From contig JADLHJ010000055.1 of assembly GCA_020848835.1 (NCBI GenBank), positions 1 through 48,602 of the forward strand: a DNA stretch of 48,602 nt, given 5' to 3'. This document shows positions 1-8,562 of this stretch, one piece after another (within the stretch, counting starts at the first letter, position 1; every line of letters begins with the position of its first letter). A program made the translations under genes and the position numbers. The stretch comes from Candidatus Hydrogenedentota bacterium (GTDB lineage: Bacteria; Hydrogenedentota; Hydrogenedentia; Hydrogenedentales; SLHB01). Below the pieces are notes generated by a model that was not told the origin of the DNA, made no database searches, and saw only the letters and a list, made by a program, of their open reading frames with translations.

Positions 1-952
1 GATCCGCAAACGACTTGATCTGTTCGCCCTGTCCTGACTTCGCGGAATACCACTCGACCGTGCGGTCTTTTTCGCTATTGATCTGCAGCCAACCGCCTGA
101 TCCCCAAATCTTGATGTGCATCTGATTGCCCTTGTCGAGGTAGTACCCCGAAGTGAGCGTGCCAAATGTGCCGTTATCGAATTTCATCGACATCGCCACG
201 GAATCTTCAATGTTGATCGGTTGTCCGCCAACGTTCCCTGCAAATCCCGTCACCTGCTCAACTTTCTCGCCTGTGATGTACATTCCCAAGTCCAACCAAT
301 GAATTCCCAGCCACGTGAGATGGCCGCCGCCAGCGCGCGCCCTGTCCGACATCCACGTTTCCTGATAGCTCTTATTCGTTAACCGCGTCTGATCTTGCAC
401 AATGTGCATCTCGATGCCGTAGACCTTGCCAATCTCACCCACTTCCTTAAGATGCTTCGCTTCTATGACCTCCGGATTCACGCGATTACACAGCGCCAGC
501 ATCAAGTAAAGATTCTTTTCCTCCGCCTTCGCCGCGAGCTTAGCGAAATCCTCCGCGTTGGTGCATGCAGGTTTCTCCGCCATCACGTGGCAGCCAGCGT
601 CCAACGCCGCCTCAATCGCCGGGGGCGCCAGTTTCGCCTCCATACTCACCAGCGCCATGCGTGGTTTTTCATTGGAGAACAATTCGTGGTAGTCCGAATA
701 CATCTTGCCCATCTTCGCGCCCAACGCGTTGCGCGCAGGTTCAACATACTTTCCATCCGCATCCGCCACGACGACGCTGCCGACCTCCTCCGCCTTCGCC
801 AATGACTGCAAATACAACTCCACATGGGCGCCACCTGCGTGGGTGATAAGTGCAACGGACTTGTTCTCGTTTTCTTGAGAAGACGCCACAAGCGCGAAAA
901 CCGCCGCGCAAATCGTCGATAAGATCGGACTGAATACCCGTCGAATACACAT
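1..952 (-). CDS. Gfo/Idh/MocA family oxidoreductase, exported, C-terminus cut by window edge
   Basis: The reading frame is open from an ATG at 952 to the first base of the window, so about 317 residues are visible and the C-terminus is missing. Residues 1 to about 26 form a signal peptide (MCIRR start, then hydrophobic ILSTICAAVFALVASS). A Rossmann-like N-terminal domain follows, but its usual GxGxxG loop reads ITHAGGAHVE. The family hallmark EKP is present in HVMAEKPACTN, and the C-terminal-domain motif GGGHLTWLGIHWLDL gives the usual Gly-rich/His/Asp pattern. Members oxidise or isomerise sugars and cyclitols with a tightly bound NAD(P). Export suggests a periplasmic role. AAGGA lies about 10 nt before the start. 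It follows the membrane protein at 972-1409 by 19 nt, probably as one operon with the oxidoreductase at 1439-2719. Family call is firm; substrate unknown. Confidence 0.88.
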   Translation of the reverse strand, partial: MCIRRVFSPILSTICAAVFALVASSQENENKSVALITHAGGAHVELYLQSLAKAEEVGSVVVADADGKYVEPARNALGAKMGKMYSDYHELFSNEKPRMALVSMEAKLAPPAIEAALDAGCHVMAEKPACTNAEDFAKLAAKAEEKNLYLMLALCNRVNPEVIEAKHLKEVGEIGKVYGIEMHIVQDQTRLTNKSYQETWMSDRARAGGGHLTWLGIHWLDLGMYITGEKVEQVTGFAGNVGGQPINIEDSVAMSMKFDNGTFGTLTSGYYLDKGNQMHIKIWGSGGWLQINSEKDRTVEWYSAKSGQGEQIKSFAD

Positions 953-971
953 TTAACTCATCCTTGAACCT

Positions 972-1409
972 TCAGGCCTTAATTCCACGATAAGACAGAA
1001 GTATCACCTCGAATAAGGTAACCACAGCGAGCGCCGCCAATGTCATCGTTAGTGCCGGGACGGCGATAGGAGCGAGGAAACCGAGGTGCGTCAAAACGCC
1101 CAAACCTGCTGCGAGAAGAACCAGCGCGGCCCGAGTAAATAACCATCCAAAAGACGTTGGGCGGACACGGCAACTATCCTCGTCCCAACAAAACCAAACG
1201 ATAGGCGCGGCAATCGTCGCAATGCACACGCTAAGACCGAATACAATCTTAAGAACGTTCTCATCGCCCAAGCCGGCGAGGGAGGCTGTTGCGCTTGAGT
1301 CAATCGCTCCCAGGGCCACCAGGTGCAAGGCATCTTGCACGATAAATGATACGATGTGAACCGCGAATCGCGCCGTAAGCGAAAGCGATTGCACCTGCGT
1401 GGCGGACAT
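972..1409 (-). CDS. hypothetical small integral membrane protein
   Basis: This 145-residue protein has about four hydrophobic segments (roughly residues 13-35, 48-72, 88-107 and 114-138) separated by short polar loops; one loop is charged and Cys-containing (WFCWDEDSCRVRP). I do not recognise a family. The ATG is well placed behind AAGGAG with a 6-nt gap. It sits between two Gfo/Idh/MocA genes on the same strand with gaps of 29 and 19 nt, so co-transcription is likely. No signal peptide distinct from the first membrane segment and no catalytic motif is visible. Confidence 0.7.
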   Translation of the reverse strand: MSATQVQSLSLTARFAVHIVSFIVQDALHLVALGAIDSSATASLAGLGDENVLKIVFGLSVCIATIAAPIVWFCWDEDSCRVRPTSFGWLFTRAALVLLAAGLGVLTHLGFLAPIAVPALTMTLAALAVVTLFEVILLSYRGIKA

Positions 1410-1438
1410 CTAACGCTCCTTAGGTCGTGCCTGCGTAT

Positions 1439-2719
1439 TTAAACGACTGGCTCCCAACCTGGCTCATACTCACGTTTCCAGTACTTCATCGCTTCATCAT
1501 CACCAACGATATGTCCATTCTTCGGATCGCAATTGATGGTGCGGCCGGTCCTGTGTGCGATGTTTCCGAGATGGCAAATCATAGTGCTCGGATAGGCCTG
1601 TTCGACGCCGCAATTCAGCAGTGAAGCATCGTTTGCGCGCACGGCCGCTAGGAAATTCGCAATGTGCTCCGGTTCGCCCAACACACCTTTTTCCTCGTGA
1701 ATGATCTTGTCGCTCGTGTCGTAGATTGTCACGTCGCCCAGATCGCCGAGCTTGAGCATGCCCTTCTCGCCGTAGAACGTAATGAAATCTTCCACGTGTG
1801 GATTGCAGCTATGCCCTTGCCAAGTGATCAGTTTTTTGTCCGCAAACTCGAAGCCGACGACGTGCGTGTCCGGCGTTTCCTGATCGTCATCGAAACAATA
1901 GCGCCCGCCGTTTGACGTTACCTTCACTGGAAAATCCACGCCCAGCCCCCAGCGGCACAGATCGAGCGTATGCACGCCATTGTTGCCCAACTCGCCGTTT
2001 CCCCAATGCCAATGCCAGTGCCAATTGTAAGGAATCAAATTGTTTTTATAAGGCTTGCGCGGCGCGGGGCCTTGCCATAGGTCGTAATCGAGAGTTGCCG
2101 GAACATCCGCAGGCTGACCTTTGCCGATGGATCCGCGCCCGCCCCAGTAATGCGCGCGCGACGAATACACACGGCCTAACTCACCCGCGTGCAAGCGCGC
2201 AATTGCCCCGCGTATATTCGGACTGCTGCGACGTTGCGTGCCGACCTGAACGACGCGCTTGTGCTTACGCGCGGCCTCAACCATCGTCTCCGCTTCCCAC
2301 GGATTATGGCTGCACGGCTTTTCGACGTACACATGTTTGCCAGCGTTGCACGCGAGAATCGTCGCGGGCGCGTGCCAATGGTTCGGCGCGGCACAAATCA
2401 ACGCATCGAGTTCCGCATCCTCTAACATCTTACGAAAGTCAGGAATGATCTGCGGTTTCGGTTTACCCGCCTTTTCCATCGCCGCCACAGCCTGTTCCGC
2501 GCGTGTACAGTCGGTATCGCACACGTAGCGCACTTCGACGTTCGGCTGCTGCGAGAAACCTTGTGTGAGTGCCATCCCGCGCGATAGTCCCATCACGCCG
2601 ACTACCACGCGATCCGACGGCGTGTCTTGCCCAATCGCAATCCGACCCGCCAAAGTCATCGCAGCGGCTCCAACCGCCGCCCGATCCAGGAACTCCCGCC
2701 GATCTATTGTGCCACCCAT
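1439..2719 (-). CDS. Tat-exported Gfo/Idh/MocA family oxidoreductase
   Basis: A 426-residue protein that opens with a twin-arginine signal (DRREFLDRAAVGAAAM, then AGRIAIGQ), so it should be folded with its cofactor before export. The Rossmann domain follows (VVVGVMGLSRGMA, degenerate GxGxxG), then VEKPCSHNPWEAE with the catalytic-lysine EKP motif and VVQVGTQRRSSP. The second domain carries the HWHWHWGNGELGNNGVH stretch and ends WKREYEPGWEPVV. These traits match the large secreted oxidoreductase group of planctomycete-type bacteria, which act on sugars or sugar derivatives; the substrate cannot be read from sequence. AGGGAG precedes the ATG by about 11 nt. It heads the presumed operon that continues into 972-1409 and 1-952. 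Confidence 0.93.
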   Translation of the reverse strand: MGGTIDRREFLDRAAVGAAAMTLAGRIAIGQDTPSDRVVVGVMGLSRGMALTQGFSQQPNVEVRYVCDTDCTRAEQAVAAMEKAGKPKPQIIPDFRKMLEDAELDALICAAPNHWHAPATILACNAGKHVYVEKPCSHNPWEAETMVEAARKHKRVVQVGTQRRSSPNIRGAIARLHAGELGRVYSSRAHYWGGRGSIGKGQPADVPATLDYDLWQGPAPRKPYKNNLIPYNWHWHWHWGNGELGNNGVHTLDLCRWGLGVDFPVKVTSNGGRYCFDDDQETPDTHVVGFEFADKKLITWQGHSCNPHVEDFITFYGEKGMLKLGDLGDVTIYDTSDKIIHEEKGVLGEPEHIANFLAAVRANDASLLNCGVEQAYPSTMICHLGNIAHRTGRTINCDPKNGHIVGDDEAMKYWKREYEPGWEPVV

Positions 2720-2967
2720 GCGATTTTTGCTCCCTTGCAGATTGTTGTCACGTTGCCCAGATTCCTCATCCTAACCGCGTCAGGACGCACGCTCAACTTC
2801 GTATGTATTCACGATTATGGACGGCCGCGCGAAGCGTCCGCCGCGGCGGAGAGTGCGGCGAGACAGCGCCGCCATTCTTCACTCGTTCAATATACGCTGT
2901 AATTTTCCCGACCCCCTCTGTTACCATCCCGCGATTCAGCCGCACCATATTCAGGAAGGACCACAAC

Positions 2968-4080
2968 ATGCGCCGCATCCTCATCACTTCATTCGCCGTC
3001 GTCGCCACCTTACTCGCAGGTTGTGCAACGACGAAGGAAGGCCCAGCATCCATCGGCGCAGCCCAATCACCGGCGTTTTCGGCGAAAGCCACGCCCAGCG
3101 AGATGCAGGTTTCCGTATCGCCAGCAGGTAAGACGCTTCGCGTCCTTGGTTCTTCCGGAATCGTGCTCGGCGCCGGTGCCGACGCAATCGTGAACTCAAA
3201 ATACCGCGTGCCAATCCACGAATCGCTCGAAGGCTACAATCCCGCCGACAAATTTAAGGACATCATCAAGGCTAAACTCGAATCGGCGGTCGGCGCTAAA
3301 CTCGCGGAAGTCGCACCGATGGGTTCTACAGCCGGCGCAAAATCAGTGGACGATGTAATTGAGGCGCGTTGGAGCGGCTTGGCAAAGAAAGGACACGACA
3401 CGCTGCTCGATTGCCAGATGACCTTCGGTGTCTACGGATCCGACGGCACGCTTGCAACAAAACTCGATGGAAAACTCGTTACACTCCCGGACGGTCACCG
3501 TCTCTGGGACAACACGATCGTTGCGACTACCGAACCCGTGCTCGCTAATGCCAAGCTTGGCGATCCCACAAACCGCATGGGCATGAACATCACGAATCCC
3601 GAATTCACGGTGGACGAGGAAAAAGTAAAACGCTGGACTGCTGACGGCGGCGCCGTGCTGAAACAACGCTTCGAACAAGCCGCCAACGCCGCGGCCGCGG
3701 CGATGTTTGTCGATCTCGGCCTCGGCGATGATGCCGTCGGACACTACACGCTCGGCGTGTTGCTAATGAACAAAGAAAAGCACCAGGAAGCCGCGGATCA
3801 CCTCGCAAAAGCCCTGCAACTAGATCCGAACCTTATCGACGCGCGCAACGCCCACGCTGTGAACATGGCCCACTACGGCCAACTCGACGATGCCATCTCC
3901 ACTGCAAAGTCGACCACCGAAGCCAATCCCGACTACGCCCCCGCGTGGTTCAATCTCGCCTACTGGTACGCCGTCAAAAAGAAAGATGCGGCATCCGCAC
4001 AAACTTGCTACGACAAAGCAATCGCCCTCGGCATGGCAAAGGATTCGAGTATCGAGAAGGCAATCAAGAAAGCATCGTAA
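2968..4080 (+). CDS. TPR-repeat lipoprotein
   Basis: A 370-residue protein starting at the ATG behind AGGAAGGA (7-nt gap); the open frame extends upstream but only this start gives a signal peptide. MRRILITSFAVVATLLAGC is a lipoprotein signal with lipobox LAGC and acylated Cys19. Residues about 40-240 are a domain I do not recognise. The C-terminal third has two to three tetratricopeptide repeats (ALQLDPN, TTEANPDYAPAWFNLAYWY, CYDKAIALG). It is probably anchored in the outer membrane facing the periplasm, with the TPRs binding a partner protein. The gene for a secreted beta-helix protein starts 58 nt downstream on the same strand. The partner is unknown. Confidence 0.85.
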   Translation: MRRILITSFAVVATLLAGCATTKEGPASIGAAQSPAFSAKATPSEMQVSVSPAGKTLRVLGSSGIVLGAGADAIVNSKYRVPIHESLEGYNPADKFKDIIKAKLESAVGAKLAEVAPMGSTAGAKSVDDVIEARWSGLAKKGHDTLLDCQMTFGVYGSDGTLATKLDGKLVTLPDGHRLWDNTIVATTEPVLANAKLGDPTNRMGMNITNPEFTVDEEKVKRWTADGGAVLKQRFEQAANAAAAAMFVDLGLGDDAVGHYTLGVLLMNKEKHQEAADHLAKALQLDPNLIDARNAHAVNMAHYGQLDDAISTAKSTTEANPDYAPAWFNLAYWYAVKKKDAASAQTCYDKAIALGMAKDSSIEKAIKKAS

Positions 4081-4138
4081 ATATCGGCAGGTCGCACACC
4101 GCTTTAATAGACCCGAGCAGTTGCGCTTCAGGAGCAGT

Positions 4139-6196
4139 ATGTACAGTAGAATCGCCCTTATTGCACCACTTATTTGCGTACTTGCCTTTTCCGCCGCTGG
4201 TGCAGACATTCAGTTTCACGTCGCCACGAATGGGAACGATCAAAATGCCGGCACCGTGGATGCGCCTTTCTCGACCTTCGCGCGAGCGCGGGACGCAGTG
4301 CGCGAATCGAAGGCCAAGGGCGAGATCAGCGCGGCCACGATTTGGATTCACGGCGGCACCTACGCATTGCATGAAGTTTTCACCTTGAATGCAGAGGACA
4401 GCGGCGCGCCGGACGCGCCCGTTGTGTATTGCGGGGTGGATGGTGAAAGAGCCATTTTTATTGGCGGCCATACTTTAGAACCAAGCACGCTGTCGCCCGT
4501 TACCAATGAAGGAGTCGTCGCTCGCATAGACGAGATGGCCCGCGCTGCAGTCTTGCGCGCAGATTTGCGCGCGCTCGGTATTATGGATTTAGGAACGATG
4601 CCGGACCAGTTTGAAGCCGCGCCCGCGCTCCCGGAGTTGTATTTCAACGGTGCGCGCATGATGCTTGCCCAATGGCCAAACGAAGGCTGGGCGGAAATCG
4701 CTAATGTGATCGAAAGCGGCCCCGCGCCGTGGCGCAATCACGCCTCGGACAAATTGGGCGTGTTCGAATATTCGGAAGATAGGCCTTCGCGTTGGGTGAA
4801 TGCGCCCGGCGTATGGCTGCAAGGCTACTGGTGTTTTGACTGGTCGATCGACAGCATCAAAGTAGGATCGATCGATACGAACACGAAGCAAATCACGCTC
4901 GCGAAGCAGCACCACTACGGTATCGGCAGCGGAAACAAGGCCCCCCGCCGATACAAAGCATTCAACCTGCTCGAGGAACTGGATACGCCCGGCGAATACT
5001 ACATCGATCGCGAAAACGGCGTGCTGTATTTTTGGCCTCCTGAACCGCTTGATAAACAATCCATCGTGCTCACGACGCTGCGCGACCCGCTCATTACGAT
5101 AAACGGCGCATCGAACGTCACTGTGCGTGGCCTGACTTTCGAGATGTGCGCGGGAACTGCTATTAAGATCGATGGCGGCGCCAAAAATCTCATTGCCGCC
5201 TGTACCGTTCGAAATACGGGCTTGAGTGCCATTGAAGTGAATGGGGGAGAGGGCCACGCGGTCATCGCGTGCGACATCTACAACACGGGCACGCACGGCA
5301 TCCAAATGTCCGGCGGCGATCGCAAAACATTAACGCCGTCCGGATTCGTCATTCGCAATAACGATATCTATAACGTCTCACTGCGCCAGCGCACGCACGC
5401 GTACAACCTCTCGCTCAACGGCGTCGGCATTCACGTCGCGCACAACCGCATTCACGACGCGCCGCACCAGGGCATCACAATCGGCGGCAACGATCATATC
5501 ATCGAGTATAACGACGTGTATCGCATCGGCATGGACAGCGACGACTGTGGCGCGTTTTACATGGGCCGTAATCCCTCCGAACGCGGCACGCAACTGCGCT
5601 ACAACTATTGGCACGACCTCGGCAGCAAAATGAGCCACGGCAGTTGCGCGATTTATTTCGACGACGGCGCGGGTGGCCAGCGCGTGTATGGCAACGTGTT
5701 CTACCGCGCGGCGGGCGGCAGCTTCGGCGCGGTATTCAGCCACGGCGGTCACGACAACTGGGTGGAGAACAATATCTTCATCGAATGCAAACGCGCGATG
5801 GGCGCGTCTCCGTGGCAAGACGCCTATTGGCAGCAATGGATCGGCGAACCGTTGTGGCAAGACCGATTGCTGAACGAAGTGGACATCACCAAGGCGCCGT
5901 ACATCGATCGTTATCCTGATCTTGCGGGTTTCATGGAATCGTCGAATCAACCGCGTCTAAATCATTCCGTGAAGAACGTCGTCATCCAATGTGAATCCTC
6001 CGTCGACGGAAATTGGGATATACGCGACAACTTGGTGCTGCGCTGGGACCCGGGCTTCGTCGACGCTAAGCAGAACAACTACGCGCTCCGCGATGACTCC
6101 ATCGTCTTCAAGGCAGTACCGGGGTTTGAACCGATTCCATTTGAAAAGATTGGCCTTCAACAAGACGAATACCGCACCACGGTGGTGTCAAATTGA
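4139..6196 (+). CDS. secreted right-handed beta-helix protein, GH141-like
   Basis: A 685-residue protein; the ATG at 4139 follows AGGAG by 4 nt and gives the signal peptide MYSRIALIAPLICVLAF with AGA cleavage. The mature N-terminus (FHVATNGNDQNAGTVDAPF, then FARARDAVRES, IWIHGGTY and EDSGAPDAPVVY) matches the start of right-handed parallel beta-helix proteins that include glycoside hydrolase family GH141 (fucosidase/xylanase activities are known there). From about residue 320 to 560 are the helix coils (NVTVRGLTFEMCAG, HGIQMSGG, NGVGIHVAHNRIHDAPHQG, YNDVYRIGMDSDDCGAFYMG). The Asp-rich MDSDDCGAF segment may hold catalytic acids, which is inference. Likely role: cleavage of plant or algal polysaccharide. 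Its stop overlaps the convergent gene at 6188-8467 by 9 bp. Confidence 0.85.
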   Translation: MYSRIALIAPLICVLAFSAAGADIQFHVATNGNDQNAGTVDAPFSTFARARDAVRESKAKGEISAATIWIHGGTYALHEVFTLNAEDSGAPDAPVVYCGVDGERAIFIGGHTLEPSTLSPVTNEGVVARIDEMARAAVLRADLRALGIMDLGTMPDQFEAAPALPELYFNGARMMLAQWPNEGWAEIANVIESGPAPWRNHASDKLGVFEYSEDRPSRWVNAPGVWLQGYWCFDWSIDSIKVGSIDTNTKQITLAKQHHYGIGSGNKAPRRYKAFNLLEELDTPGEYYIDRENGVLYFWPPEPLDKQSIVLTTLRDPLITINGASNVTVRGLTFEMCAGTAIKIDGGAKNLIAACTVRNTGLSAIEVNGGEGHAVIACDIYNTGTHGIQMSGGDRKTLTPSGFVIRNNDIYNVSLRQRTHAYNLSLNGVGIHVAHNRIHDAPHQGITIGGNDHIIEYNDVYRIGMDSDDCGAFYMGRNPSERGTQLRYNYWHDLGSKMSHGSCAIYFDDGAGGQRVYGNVFYRAAGGSFGAVFSHGGHDNWVENNIFIECKRAMGASPWQDAYWQQWIGEPLWQDRLLNEVDITKAPYIDRYPDLAGFMESSNQPRLNHSVKNVVIQCESSVDGNWDIRDNLVLRWDPGFVDAKQNNYALRDDSIVFKAVPGFEPIPFEKIGLQQDEYRTTVVSN

Positions 6197-8467
6197 CCAG
6201 ATCGGGTCTTCCTTAAAGTGCCGAATAGAGGAAGGTATAAATGCAATCACACTAATTATCAGTGCCGCCGCGCAGATTACAGAAATGATTAAACCGGCAC
6301 GCACCAGCGACGGCTTGTATTCAAACACGACTTCTTTCGCGCCTTCAGGAATTTCCACTCCGCGATAGAGCACGTCCACCGCAAGTACGCGCGCGGGATT
6401 ACCGTCAATCGTTGCGACCCATCCCGGAAAAAATGCATCCGCGAGCACGAGTATGCCTTTCGAGACACCATCCAGCGACACGGTGACGCGCGTGTTGGTC
6501 TCTCCCGGCGCGATGGTCACTGTACCCGGCGATTTGTCGGCAGGCAATGGGGGGGGCGGCACGCCTTGCTCGACGAGGATCGGTCCGCCAGATTTCACTT
6601 CGCCGGGACTATACCGCTCCACGTTGCGCGCCTCGTATGCCATCCACGCGCGCCCCTTGGCTTCCGTATCGAAAAACAAAATTGCGCCCGTCGGCAACAC
6701 CTGCTCGATACGCAAGACTTCCCGCAGCGATGCGAATTTTCCCTGAATATCTTCCTGTTTCAAAAGCAGCAACTGCGAACCCGATCGACGCAGCAACAGC
6801 GGGTCTTCTTCCGTGCGCAGTTTGTAATCGTGCTGATGCCTGATCAGCACGCCGCTGCTGCCGTACAATTGCGGCACTGAGTTGCCGGCGAGTGGCCAGT
6901 CCGCCAGCGCGGCGCTCCCCGTGACGCGCCCGCCCGTCTTATGCAATTGCGCTATGAACTGCGTTTCGGGAAATAAAAGTGCGCGCGGTGTGGAGGACAT
7001 ATGCGGTATAAATGTAATCGCGAGATCGATGGCTACCAACGCTGACAGGAAATAACCTAGCGCGCGAAGAGAGGGTTGCACAAAATTTATCGCGAGAAGC
7101 GCGATGGCTACGAATACAAATCCCAATGCCAGCAGCGCAGACCACCACGGCCCCGGCACAAGCCCCGCCTGTCCACCCGGCCACACAACCGCGGTGATCG
7201 CGCCGGCCAGACTCAAGGTGCCGAAAAACAAAAATCGCTTTACGGTGCCTTTGATTTCGTCCGCGCCAAGCCGCAACCATTCGTCCGCGGTTAGCGCGCC
7301 CGCAATGCCCAACACAAATGAATTCGCCACAAGCAAGTGCTCCGGATTCACGCTTCCTCCGAAAGGCACCGCATCGCGCCAAGGCATCCAAAAGTGCGCG
7401 AGAATGTTCAATCCAATTGCGGGCACCAGCAACGCTTCGCAGCGTTGCCGCGTTCGCACTTCCGAAAATGGCCGTAGCGAAAGCCACACCGGTAGCAGCA
7501 GCGCGAGTACAAGCCCCGAGTGACTGGCAATCGTCGCGCCTGAGGACATCTCCTTTGGATTCGAATTCAGAAACGGCAATACCCATGCAGCGAAATCGAA
7601 TCGCACAGGCGTGTAGCGTGCTACCGGCGCTGCCCATTCAGCGGCAAAATGAAAAAACTGTGTAAAGGGAAGTATTTGTACAGAGGCAATTCCGAACGCC
7701 AGCGCAAGTGTCGCGCCAAAGAATCCAAACGACGCGCCGGCCCCTGCAAAACCGCGCCATTCTTCAAACACGCGCAGCGCAAAGTACACGATAATCAAAA
7801 CGAGAAGCGCCGCACACGCCTCCGGCGCGCCGCCCAACAACATCATGGCGAAGACGAGCGCGCCCCCCGGCCATGCGCGGTACTGTCCAAGCGCGATCCG
7901 TTCCGCGAATACGAACAGTAGCGGCAACCAGGGGAGTACGTCGGAGATCGGCAGTATCGACCAGACAAGCAGCGGCCCACACAATTGAAATGCCGCCGCC
8001 GGGATCATCGCAATTGCCGGCCGCATCCCGATGCGGCGCGCCGCGTAAAACGCGCAACACCCCGCCACCAGAAGTTTCAGGAAAAAACTAATGCGCAACG
8101 CCGTCGGCGCTTCGGCAAAATAAAACGGAAGCGAAAACGGCGACAAACACCGCGTGCGCCATATCGCTAGAAATGGCTGTCCGGCATATTCAAGCGGGTT
8201 CCACAACAGATCGGATACATGCTCGACCCGCGTCAAAAATACGTACCACGGAAAATAGCGCTGCGCCTCAACATTCGCAGTGGGATCGGGATCGACTGCC
8301 ATACCCGCGGGCCGCGCCTCTTCCCACGGAGTGAAGCTCAGCGCGCTTGTCGCATCCACCGGTATCGTGTCGCGCAGCACGCCCTGCGCAAGCAGCAGCA
8401 CCGGCACAGCGCTGAGCACGGCGAAGCAAAACAAGTCTTCAAGGACAGTCTTTCTGCGGATTCGCAA
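6188..8467 (-). CDS. YfhO-like polytopic membrane protein
   Basis: A 759-residue protein with about a dozen hydrophobic segments from residue 10 to about 490, then a soluble region and a last membrane helix near the C-terminus (LIISVICAAALIISVIAF). The segment ADAFFPGWVATIDG followed by RGVEIPEGAKEVVFEYKP is the typical C-terminal beta domain of YfhO-family proteins, and PWYVFLTR in the first large loop resembles GT-C folds. In Firmicutes YfhO acts in glycosylation of lipoteichoic acid; here a role in adding sugars to a lipid-linked or surface polymer is inference. The start is a TTG preceded by GAGGTAGGA, with no better in-frame ATG. Convergent 9-bp overlap with the beta-helix gene. Confidence 0.8.
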   Translation of the reverse strand: MRIRRKTVLEDLFCFAVLSAVPVLLLAQGVLRDTIPVDATSALSFTPWEEARPAGMAVDPDPTANVEAQRYFPWYVFLTRVEHVSDLLWNPLEYAGQPFLAIWRTRCLSPFSLPFYFAEAPTALRISFFLKLLVAGCCAFYAARRIGMRPAIAMIPAAAFQLCGPLLVWSILPISDVLPWLPLLFVFAERIALGQYRAWPGGALVFAMMLLGGAPEACAALLVLIIVYFALRVFEEWRGFAGAGASFGFFGATLALAFGIASVQILPFTQFFHFAAEWAAPVARYTPVRFDFAAWVLPFLNSNPKEMSSGATIASHSGLVLALLLPVWLSLRPFSEVRTRQRCEALLVPAIGLNILAHFWMPWRDAVPFGGSVNPEHLLVANSFVLGIAGALTADEWLRLGADEIKGTVKRFLFFGTLSLAGAITAVVWPGGQAGLVPGPWWSALLALGFVFVAIALLAINFVQPSLRALGYFLSALVAIDLAITFIPHMSSTPRALLFPETQFIAQLHKTGGRVTGSAALADWPLAGNSVPQLYGSSGVLIRHQHDYKLRTEEDPLLLRRSGSQLLLLKQEDIQGKFASLREVLRIEQVLPTGAILFFDTEAKGRAWMAYEARNVERYSPGEVKSGGPILVEQGVPPPPLPADKSPGTVTIAPGETNTRVTVSLDGVSKGILVLADAFFPGWVATIDGNPARVLAVDVLYRGVEIPEGAKEVVFEYKPSLVRAGLIISVICAAALIISVIAFIPSSIRHFKEDPIWSI

Positions 8468-8520
8468 TGTCCTACCTCACCAATCTCGCGAGAACGCCGT
8501 TAGACGTTCCGCGAGACAGC

Positions 8521-8546
8521 AGGATTGAAGTTCCGCGTTCACGCGG
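8521..8546 (+). repeat. dispersed repeat type 2, copy 1 (hairpin CCGCG-TTCA-CGCGG)
   Basis: The 26 bases here match 28531-28556 at 24 positions. The common core is agttccgcgttcacgcgg, which contains a 5-bp hairpin with loop TTCA. This copy lies in the 95-bp gap between the E3 gene and the YfhO-like gene. Confidence 0.6.
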
Positions 8547-8562
8547 TATTGGCCCACGACGC

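Noticed and set aside
2569..2967. Upstream in-frame extension of the TPR lipoprotein
   Set aside because: It overlaps the oxidoreductase gene on the other strand and would bury the lipoprotein signal; ATG 2968 has a good ribosome site.
3890..4138. Upstream in-frame extension of the beta-helix gene
   Set aside because: It lies inside the TPR gene in another frame; ATG 4139 gives a signal peptide directly.
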